From contig NZ_SCHL01000006.1 in NCBI RefSeq assembly GCF_004099695.1, positions 1-64,000 of the forward strand: a stretch of DNA of 64,000 nt, written 5' to 3'. The notes beneath the pieces are model-generated. The model was not told the origin of the DNA and ran no database searches. It saw nothing but the letters and a program-made list of their open reading frames with translations. Position 1 is the stretch's first letter. Each line of letters starts with the position of its first letter. The translations under genes and the position numbers were made by a program. Of this stretch, positions 57,654-64,000 are shown in pieces. The DNA is from Methanosarcina sp. MSH10X1 (GTDB lineage Archaea > Halobacteriota > Methanosarcinia > Methanosarcinales > Methanosarcinaceae).

Positions 57654-57967
57654 GATAAGCACATTTGAGATAAGCACATAATACTCTGGCAACTTAGTTA
57701 AAAGTTCAGAGTGTTTATTCAGCTCATTTTCTGAAAGTATCGGTAGATGTAAACAGCTGAACAGCCAGGTATAGACATTCTTACTTATATATAGAACGTT
57801 TTAAAGTTGATTTAGACAGGCTTTTTTCTACAAAATTTTTAAATTGCACCCTGATTTTGTAACTCCGGTTTAACAGATGCAATTAATGTTATAAACTTTT
57901 ATATAATGCAATGTATATATTACATCAGATTTAAGTTTAACAAACTAAACAGATAGTGGGGAATAAA
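57654..57967. promoter_or_regulatory. Promoter region of the Met-rich protein gene
   Basis: Just after cysE the word AGATAAGCACAT is repeated (about 57653 and 57670). ATGTATATATTACAT (57911-57925) is an imperfect palindrome with ATGTA/TACAT arms containing a TATA box, 43 bp before the ATG. No RNA gene is visible. Confidence 0.4.
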
Positions 57968-58639
57968 ATGATCAAATCTCGGATAGTAAAGTCAGCGTTG
58001 CTGCTGGTTTTCATAGGAATAATAGTAATTGCACTAATAGAACCTATCGCAGGACAGGCTGATCATGAAGAGAGTATGATGGACGATGATCATGACGAGG
58101 ACATGATGGACGATCATGATGAGGATCTAATGGACGAGCATCATGAAGACATTATGGGAAATCAAACTATGATGCAACATATGATGCACCATATGATGGG
58201 AAATCAAACAATGATACCCTATATAACGGGGAATCAAACAGTAACCCCGTGCATGATGGCAAATCAGACAATGATGATGCCTGTTATGATGGGAAACCAA
58301 ACAATGATGATGCCATTTATGATGATGCCTGTTACAATGGATAACCAAACAATGATGATGCCATTCATGATGATGCCTGTCATGAGGGGAAATCAAACTA
58401 TGATGCCCATGATGGGGAATCAAACAATGGCTATGCCTTTCATGATGGAAAACCAGACAATGGCTATGCCTTTCATGACGGCGAATCAAACCATGATGCC
58501 TGTTATGATAGGAAATCAGACAATGATGATGCCCCATATGGTGGGAAATCAAACCTTCAGATGGGACGGACAGCACTGGTGGGATGACCAGAACCACCGG
58601 CGCTGGGATGGCAACAGATGGTTGAATAATAGCCAGTGA
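57968..58639 (+). CDS. Secreted Met/His/Asp-rich repeat protein with NQT sequons
   Basis: I do not recognise a family. From ATG 57968 the protein (223 residues) has a signal peptide (SALLLVFIGIIVIALIEPIAG), an acidic His-rich stretch (DDDHDEDMMDDHDEDLMDEH), and then twelve short repeats of the form GNQTMMMPFM with Met clusters. The tail is Trp/Asp-rich (RWDGQHWWDDQNHRRWDGNR). Asn-Gln-Thr sequons occur twelve times, so it could be densely N-glycosylated outside the cell. Methionine and histidine clusters are typical of Cu(I) or Ag(I) binding in the envelope; that role is inference. A GTGGGG site precedes the ATG, and a terminator hairpin follows at 58761. Confidence 0.85.
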   Translation: MIKSRIVKSALLLVFIGIIVIALIEPIAGQADHEESMMDDDHDEDMMDDHDEDLMDEHHEDIMGNQTMMQHMMHHMMGNQTMIPYITGNQTVTPCMMANQTMMMPVMMGNQTMMMPFMMMPVTMDNQTMMMPFMMMPVMRGNQTMMPMMGNQTMAMPFMMENQTMAMPFMTANQTMMPVMIGNQTMMMPHMVGNQTFRWDGQHWWDDQNHRRWDGNRWLNNSQ

Positions 58640-59046
58640 TAGGATGGAAACACATGGAGAACCTGAAATGGTAATCTAATTGTTCTCTCGAACGTAATTA
58701 TTTGCGTATTGAGCATAAAAAATAATTTTCAAATCTTATAATCCCGGAGAATTTTAAAGAGCCTCAAGTTTTGAGGCTTTTTATCGTTTTTTCTGAGAAT
58801 CTTAAAAAGAGAACTACTTTTTAGAAGCTTATTTTTCCTGCACTCATTAATTCTTGAGCAAATTTTAAGCTGATTATAAAAATAAGAGTTCGATTCTCTC
58901 AATCTTGTCTTTAGTTACCATTTTTTGAGTGTCAATCGAACTTCTGACTGCTAAGAACTCCTGAAGTGCTCCTGAAGAACCCTGATTGACTAATAATAAG
59001 ATGGATTTATGTCAACTTTGCAACATTAGCCTTATCTTCTATATTG
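58640..59046. other. Convergent intergenic spacer
   Basis: A 407-bp gap between the Met-rich protein and the beta-helix protein. It contains the terminator hairpin at 58761-58777 and otherwise AT-rich DNA without a gene. Confidence 0.5.
58761..58785 (+). terminator. Hairpin with T tract downstream of the Met-rich gene
   Basis: GCCTCAA and TTGAGGC (58761-58777) form a stem with a 3-nt loop, followed by a run of T residues. It is placed about 120 bp after the stop of the Met-rich protein gene and is the clearest intrinsic-terminator-like structure in the window. Confidence 0.6.
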
Positions 59047-60519
59047 TCAGTATCTTCCTATGTTAGTACCGTTTTTATTATTACCGTTTTCGGCAGGGTA
59101 CCCTGAAGAGTCTGATGAAGAATATCCTGCACCAATGCAGGGAGAGTTCGATTTCAGGTGGTAATCGTGTTTACTCCGGTTTACAAAGAGAGGGGCTGTA
59201 TAGATGTCTGCAGTTGAAACTGCATTTTTATAAGTTCCGCCCGAATTGTTGTATAAACAGTTATTCTCCAGCACAATTGTATGCGTTTCAGGGAGATAAT
59301 TAATTACTGCATATCCTGTCCCATCAGGATCCTTCGTGCGCTTCTGGGTGGCAATGATTATGTTATTGCGGACAATGGTTTTATATCCTGTCCCCTGAGG
59401 CGAAAGATCAACTGAATGGTCTAAGTCTCCGGAAGAAGGATACATATTAATAATGGCTCCGTGATATATCCCATCGAATACATTATTTTCAACGAGGGTA
59501 TCAAAAAACCCACTTGTCACTATCCCTCCTACCCAATTAATGCTGGGGTTCGTACCGGTGTTGTAGAAGGTATTGTGGTGTATGCGGACATTCTGTGCCT
59601 CTTCCTTAGAATAAGAATCTCCGTAACCTATCAGCCACATTCCTGGCCCATAGGTATTATTGATAGTATTATTATACACCTCTATATCATTAACGATACC
59701 TGTCGTTTTTTCAACCAGAATTGCAGAGCCGCCTGCACTCCAGTGATAAAAAGAATCAATCGCATTATCATGGAATTTTACGTGGTTTGAGTTCATTACT
59801 CTAAGCCCGCCATTAGTTCTGCAGGTTATTTTGTTATTCCACGCTTTTATGTTCTGACTGTCGATGGCAAAAAGACCATCATGTCCTAATTTATACACTT
59901 TGTTATTGTAAAATATGATATTGGAGCTTCTCTCTACTTTTAGCCCATCTCCGTGCCCATCATGCATATACATCCCATGAACGTCTATATTTTCAGAATC
60001 AAGGAAATGGATCATATTGTAATATCCCTGCCCTCTCTTTTTATCTTTATTTCTGTCATGGTTTCCGTCAATTTGAAACCCTTTTACAGTGACTCTATTG
60101 ACTCCGTCACTGTCCGTCTGTGTTATCATGGGCTTGCCTACTGTCCAGTCTGCATTGTCATCGAGTTTAATTACAGCTGTTCGGTCCCCCTCAAGGACCG
60201 TATTGCTTCCGATAAAAATACTGTCAGAGATAACGTATGTAGTATTTCCTTTCAAATGAACAGTTGAAAACTCGGGATTTTTTGCAACATATGCAAGAGC
60301 TTTATTTATCTCTACCTGATCATCACTCCCGTCACAGGTGAAGTTTCCACTTCCATCAGCAGCTACATACACAGTTTTATTTGACGGCTTGGGAAAAAAA
60401 CTGGACTCTATAGTATGAAAAATGAGTATTCCCAGTGCAATTGAGAAAAAGAGAATTACAACGAAAATCCCTATTTTTTTCCTGTTCTGCTGTATGTATC
60501 TCAGATGTTTTTCGTTCAT
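59047..60519 (-). CDS. Membrane-anchored right-handed beta-helix protein
   Basis: A 490-residue protein with an N-terminal cytoplasmic basic tail and one transmembrane anchor (IGIFVVILFFSIALGILIF, about 17-35). A pectate-lyase-like parallel beta-helix follows (about 48-470): YVAADGSGNFTCDGSDDQVE at the start, then repeated words of the HxNxxxxxNxV type such as NNKVYKLGHDGLFAID. The extracellular part has many sequons. Relatives cleave or bind polysaccharides; candidate acidic residues (for example HDGHGDGLKVE near 185) could be catalytic, but that is not established. It is monocistronic. Confidence 0.85.
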   Translation of the reverse strand: MNEKHLRYIQQNRKKIGIFVVILFFSIALGILIFHTIESSFFPKPSNKTVYVAADGSGNFTCDGSDDQVEINKALAYVAKNPEFSTVHLKGNTTYVISDSIFIGSNTVLEGDRTAVIKLDDNADWTVGKPMITQTDSDGVNRVTVKGFQIDGNHDRNKDKKRGQGYYNMIHFLDSENIDVHGMYMHDGHGDGLKVERSSNIIFYNNKVYKLGHDGLFAIDSQNIKAWNNKITCRTNGGLRVMNSNHVKFHDNAIDSFYHWSAGGSAILVEKTTGIVNDIEVYNNTINNTYGPGMWLIGYGDSYSKEEAQNVRIHHNTFYNTGTNPSINWVGGIVTSGFFDTLVENNVFDGIYHGAIINMYPSSGDLDHSVDLSPQGTGYKTIVRNNIIIATQKRTKDPDGTGYAVINYLPETHTIVLENNCLYNNSGGTYKNAVSTADIYTAPLFVNRSKHDYHLKSNSPCIGAGYSSSDSSGYPAENGNNKNGTNIGRY

Positions 60520-61133
60520 TTTTATCCCCTGTTCAATTATAAACTTCCAATATTGAGGAAATCAGGAGGCGAGTAACTGAAAGTGTTCGGAAATGAGCAG
60601 TCTTCTGTGTTCTGAGGAAAATATAGAAGAGTTACTTTACTCATGATTTTCAACAATTTATCCCGACAACTGGTTAATAGCTGTCTTAGCAAACTGTACA
60701 TAGCAAAACTCCAGGATTACAACGAAAACACATGTTAATCTCAAGCATTTGAAATTTTTTAAAGACAATTGGGTTTTCTATTCATGCACCTGAGGGACTT
60801 TTATCAATAACCAGAATATAATGTTTAATTAATTTTATTAGTTTCTGTTGTTGCAGTCATAAAGCCTTTTAAATTTATGTTCACATATGTGACAGGTTTT
60901 TGACATATGGATAACTTTGTATTTATAATAAACTGATATAATTTATGTTTCATGTGCATTTTTAGAAAACTTATATACTGGGTCTGTAGTTTTCAGACAG
61001 CCTGTTAAACATTACAGGATGAGCATTCAGATTTCTGTGAATTAACTGCTCAATTGAAATGAATAGACGTTCTTTATTTAAAATGAAACAAAACGCAGAA
61101 AATTTAATAACGACATGAGTTGATGTACTGTTT
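60520..61133. other. Divergent promoter spacer with palindrome
   Basis: A 614-bp AT-rich gap between the beta-helix protein and the CDF transporter. TATA-like runs occur at about 60918-60932 and 60969-60977 on the plus strand. The palindrome TCACATATGTGA is at 60881-60892. No gene is seen. Confidence 0.5.
60881..60892. promoter_or_regulatory. Palindrome upstream of the CDF transporter
   Basis: TCACATATGTGA (extendable to GTTCACATATGTGAC) has the same outer half-sites as the cysteine-island operator but a CATATG centre. It is about 240 bp before the CDF start and 30-80 bp before the TATA-like runs. It may bind a metal-responsive regulator or be chance. Confidence 0.35.
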
Positions 61134-62003
61134 ATGGGGGATCGGGAAAAAAATGTGGGATTCGCTGCAGCTTTGAACATACTCTTCACAGTTATAGAAT
61201 TAATTGGAGGGCTCTTAACAAACAGCCTGGCTTTGCTGGCTGATGCTCTGCATGATTTCGCTGACAGTTTTGCATTGATAATAGCCTGGCTTGCAGAAAA
61301 GAAAGCAAAAAAGCCTTCAACGAGTAAAATGACTTTCGGGTATCGAAGGTTATCTCTTTTATCTGCGTTATTTGCTACTATTGTGCTTATAGCCGGATCA
61401 TTGTTCATACTATCGCAGGCTATACCGCGCCTGTTCAATCCGGAGCCCGTAAATGCTGAAGGAATGGTTTTAATTGCAATTCTCGGAATTCTCATAAACG
61501 GACTTGGATATTTCAGATTGAAGAAAGGGCTGAGCCAGAACGAAAGAATATTATCCTGGCATCTTCTGGAAGACATTCTGGGCTGGATATTCCTGCTCGT
61601 CGGGGCAGTAATTATAAAGTTCTGGAATGAGCCTGTTATTGACCCCATAATGACGATAGGATTCACTAGTTTTGTATTATGGGGGGTTTCCAGAAATGCA
61701 AAGGAGACATTTAATCTTCTTCTACAGGGTGTTCCGGCGTACATCGACATTGATAAGGTTAAGGAAGCTATCGTATCGGTTGAAGGAGTGAGAATGGTCC
61801 ATGATGTCCATATATGGTCTCTGGAAGGAGAAACCGATATTTTAACAGCTCATGTTGTTGTCGAAGATAAATATTTACAGAGACCGGATGATATAAAGCA
61901 TTATATCAAGAGCGAATTAGAAAAACATCATATCGAACACTCAACGCTTGAACTTGAAGGTGAAGGAGCCTGTTCTGGAACGGTATGTGTTCTGGATAAA
62001 TAA
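61134..62003 (+). CDS. Cation diffusion facilitator (Zn2+/Co2+/Cd2+-type efflux)
   Basis: A 289-residue CDF transporter with six transmembrane helices. The metal-site motif in helix II is LLADALHDFADSFAL (HD-x3-D), and in helix V SWHLLEDILGW (H-x3-D), the tetrahedral arrangement of zinc transporters. A cytoplasmic C-terminal domain follows (about 200-289, with HDVHIWSLEGETDILTAHVV), which binds metal and dimerises. The tail has two cysteines (EGACSGTVCVLDK). It probably exports excess zinc or related cations in exchange for protons. Confidence 0.93.
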   Translation: MGDREKNVGFAAALNILFTVIELIGGLLTNSLALLADALHDFADSFALIIAWLAEKKAKKPSTSKMTFGYRRLSLLSALFATIVLIAGSLFILSQAIPRLFNPEPVNAEGMVLIAILGILINGLGYFRLKKGLSQNERILSWHLLEDILGWIFLLVGAVIIKFWNEPVIDPIMTIGFTSFVLWGVSRNAKETFNLLLQGVPAYIDIDKVKEAIVSVEGVRMVHDVHIWSLEGETDILTAHVVVEDKYLQRPDDIKHYIKSELEKHHIEHSTLELEGEGACSGTVCVLDK

Positions 62004-62275
62004 AAATGAAAGCGTAAAGCCAGAATCTCACCTTTATAAACATAACTCCGAAGAGACACCAGTGTCTGGCTCCGCTTCCTTCTTAATAACACGAATCCTC
62101 CTTTTAATCGACCTTTAAAGAAATTAAATTCCCTTGATTTCCAGCAACTATTATCTTCACCTACCCATCCCTTTATGGATAGGTTTTAACTGCCTTTTTG
62201 AATTCCATAATGCTTTTCGTTAAGATTTTTCCTGGCGTACAGTTTCCCTGACATCATCTCTCACAATTGATAGCC

Positions 62276-62932
62276 TTAGTCAATCAATAGGATAGACATT
62301 GGTTCAGGCTGTCCTTTAATGGGGAATTCCAGGGGCATACCTGATTCTGCGGCTGTCTTCTTCATATTGATTCCGACTGCATGCTCCGGAATTCTTGCCA
62401 TGTTTGAGTGGAGGCAGATTCCCTTCTCCACATTGCATTTTTCACACAGCCTGCATGAACCGTTCACAAATGCGACTGCGAAGGTAAAACCTTCATTAAA
62501 GGCTGCCTTTTCAAGCTCCAGCATTGCGGACGCCATCTTCTTGCTGTAGTCAAAATAATCTGACCAGAATTTAGCAGCTTTTTCCCTTGTTTCTTCAGGC
62601 TCCGTCGGGTCAAGCCAGGTTTTGTACGGGGCTTTTGCGATTTCTTCATCTGCGACTGCAGGAGACCTGAACTTAACAAGCATTGCGTAACTATATTCTT
62701 TGAGGATCTCCCGAAACTCGTCAACCGTGGGAACGTGCGGAGGGCATGTCAGCTTTTTTCCGTACCCTATGCAACCCCTGCATTTTAAAACAACTCTTCT
62801 TTCTACAAAGACTTTGTAAGTAGGAATTATCTTTGCATCAATTGCTTCCAGTTCCAGGGCTTTTTTTGTAAGAAAGTCAAACTCTTGATGTTGTATGTCT
62901 CTTGATGACAAATTCATCCCTTCTAAAAACAT
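62276..62932 (-). CDS. DUF2284 cysteine-rich metal-binding protein
   Basis: A 218-residue protein of the DUF2284 family, annotated as predicted metal-binding, with unknown reaction. The first cluster is CRGCIGYGKKLTCPPHVPTV (about 51-70). The second is CRLCEKCNVEKGICLHSNMA (about 161-180), followed by a conserved HAVGIN region. The spacing suits one or two Fe-S clusters. It may be electron-transfer or corrinoid related; neighbours do not help. The ATG at 62932 is plausible, with an alternative ATG six codons in. Confidence 0.82.
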   Translation of the reverse strand: MFLEGMNLSSRDIQHQEFDFLTKKALELEAIDAKIIPTYKVFVERRVVLKCRGCIGYGKKLTCPPHVPTVDEFREILKEYSYAMLVKFRSPAVADEEIAKAPYKTWLDPTEPEETREKAAKFWSDYFDYSKKMASAMLELEKAAFNEGFTFAVAFVNGSCRLCEKCNVEKGICLHSNMARIPEHAVGINMKKTAAESGMPLEFPIKGQPEPMSILLID

Positions 62933-63263
62933 TATTTTGAGTAAAAACTATTAATTAGCCGTTATTGAATTAAAAGTAGGCACTGCGAGCACAGGTTACT
63001 ATTTAATAATACGTAAAGACACTATCAGTTTAATTTTTATTTGTTGAAGTGGAAGAATTAAACTTACCTTAGATAAAATTTTCCATTTTTTTGTAAAATA
63101 TGGACTTAGCGTCTGGCCAGAAAATATAATACTGCAATATATGATAATAACAGCTTTCAGGAATGGTGAAAAGTACATTGTTTGAGGAAATCGGGAAAAC
63201 CAGGCTACTGGAGCATTATAATAAAAAAGAGTTAGAGTGAGAGAGGCAAGCAACTGGTGGAGC
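62933..63263. other. Spacer without visible features
   Basis: A 331-bp AT-rich gap between thiE and the DUF2284 gene on the same strand. I see neither a gene nor a clear terminator. Confidence 0.5.
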
Positions 63264-63926
63264 TTATTCCCTTCTGGTTTTTCGGATCATATCAATGAAG
63301 TATCTGGTTTCCTTTCTTACATCGTCACTGCACACAACTGCAGAAATTGCAACCAGGCTGTCAGCTCCGTTTTGGATAACGCTCTGACAATTCTCTTTGT
63401 TTATTCCGCCAATTGCAACTACAGGAAGCTGAATTGCGGCTTTAAGTTCTCTTATTTTAAGCGGACCTATTCCTTCTCCAGCGTCTTTTTTTGTAGCCGT
63501 ATCGAAGATAGGACCAAGCCCTATATAGTCAGCTCCGGCTTTCTCCGCCCGGATTGCCTCTTCCCTGTTGTGGACGCTAAGGCCGATGATCTTGTTTTCT
63601 CCAAGAAGTCGCCTTGCCATTTCAATGGGCATGTCGTCCTGCCCGATATGGATTCCATCCGCATCAACAGCCAGAGCGACATCGATCCTGTCGTTTACCA
63701 GAAATATCGCTCTGCCGCTGCAGATCCTCTTGATTTCGGAGGCTTCTTCGACCATCGCTTTCGTGCTTCTGGCTTTTTCCCGGTACTGAACAATCCTGCA
63801 GCCTGACTCAACTGCCTCCCTGACATCGGATAAAGTCCCTTTCTTCGAGAGTCCGGAATCCGTTACGAGATAAAAATCGATTTCTTTTAAAAGGGACTTT
63901 ATCCGGTTGAAGTTTTTCTGGTTCAT
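63264..63926 (-). CDS. thiE: Thiamine-phosphate synthase
   Basis: ThiE joins HMP-pyrophosphate and hydroxyethylthiazole phosphate to thiamine phosphate. The TIM barrel of about 220 residues shows [32 protein letters not shown], the pyrophosphate-binding [37 protein letters not shown] and [12 protein letters not shown] start it at ATG 63926, with GGTGGA about ten bases upstream; a GTG at 63941 would add five residues. A partner gene, often thiM or thiD, is expected upstream, past the window edge. Confidence 0.93.
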   Translation of the reverse strand: MNQKNFNRIKSLLKEIDFYLVTDSGLSKKGTLSDVREAVESGCRIVQYREKARSTKAMVEEASEIKRICSGRAIFLVNDRIDVALAVDADGIHIGQDDMPIEMARRLLGENKIIGLSVHNREEAIRAEKAGADYIGLGPIFDTATKKDAGEGIGPLKIRELKAAIQLPVVAIGGINKENCQSVIQNGADSLVAISAVVCSDDVRKETRYFIDMIRKTRRE

Positions 63927-64000
63927 AATGCTTAAATCCACCCAGCTTATAGTTTTTCAAAAAATGCTTTCTCAGAAATCCGTTTTCCTGGAACTTACAG

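Noticed and set aside
58888-58903. tRNA T-arm-like word (AGAGTTCGATTCTCT)
   Set aside because: No acceptor, D or anticodon arm can be built around it; a 15-bp match of this kind is not enough to call a tRNA fragment or attachment site.
60971-61750. 259-codon open frame on the minus strand
   Set aside because: It is antisense to the clear CDF transporter; its Ser/Asn/Ile-rich product is a codon-bias shadow.
62261-62270. TCACAATTGA as a further regulon site
   Set aside because: Same half-site only, placed just after the DUF2284 stop codon, not upstream of a gene.
63927-64000. 3' end of a thiM-like gene upstream of thiE
   Set aside because: Only about 70 bases are available and more than one frame is open; no motif can be recognised.

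Overview
The window is chromosomal DNA from a methanogenic archaeon of the genus Methanosarcina. Evidence: an archaeal exosome/proteasome/RNase P operon, archaeal-type PEP carboxylase, UPF0228 and sarcinarray-family proteins, PGF-type surface-protein sorting tails, MEDS-PAS-HisKA_2 sensor kinases, large AT-rich intergenic regions with archaeal TATA boxes, and tRNA-Cys genes. Every confidently called gene ends in TAA or TGA. The only TAG inside a gene is an in-frame amber codon in PEP carboxylase (36568-36570), which fits an organism that uses pyrrolysine.

Layout. 0-5.4 kb, minus strand: rpl15e, a COG1325 RNA-binding protein, rnp3, rnp2, then an 880-bp structured gap, then psmA, sdo1 and the 3' part of rrp4. 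This is the classic exosome superoperon. Bases 1-77 are an exact copy of 22127-22203, so the left edge is a recombination or assembly junction. 5.5-9.1 kb: UPF0228 protein, YVTN beta-propeller surface protein, membrane acyltransferase. 9.3-17 kb: two very large paralogous MEDS/PAS histidine kinases. 17-23.2 kb: repeat-rich intergenic DNA, a methyltransferase, a DUF2207 membrane protein, an array of hairpins, a dispersed repeat and a second acyltransferase. 23.4-31.4 kb: DEAH helicase, beta-helix/PKD/propeller surface protein, FAD oxidoreductase. 31.4-33.8 kb: an hsdS remnant, repeat elements, an atypical tRNA-Cys and a zinc-ribbon membrane protein. 33.9-42.7 kb: hybrid cluster protein, PEP carboxylase with the amber codon, U32 peptidase-family protein and MATE transporter. 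43-48.3 kb: sarcinarray protein, MprF homologue, glutamine amidotransferase-like protein and a small membrane protein.

48.7-57.7 kb is a sulfur/cysteine island: metX-CBS, metY, a second tRNA-Cys, nadA, iscU, iscS, a small HTH regulator with four clustered cysteines, cysK, and a cysE fused to a MIP18/DUF59 domain. Four promoters in it (tRNA-Cys/metY, iscS, the regulator, cysK) carry the same palindrome, TTCACAATTGTGAA or a close variant, near the predicted transcription start. Two of them carry tandem sites 19-20 bp apart. I read this as one autoregulated regulon linking cysteine synthesis, Fe-S assembly, methionine synthesis and a tRNA-Cys gene. It is the best candidate here for an undescribed system.

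57.9-64 kb: a secreted Met/His/Asp-rich protein with twelve Asn-Gln-Thr sequons, a beta-helix membrane-anchored protein, a CDF metal transporter, a DUF2284 protein and thiE.
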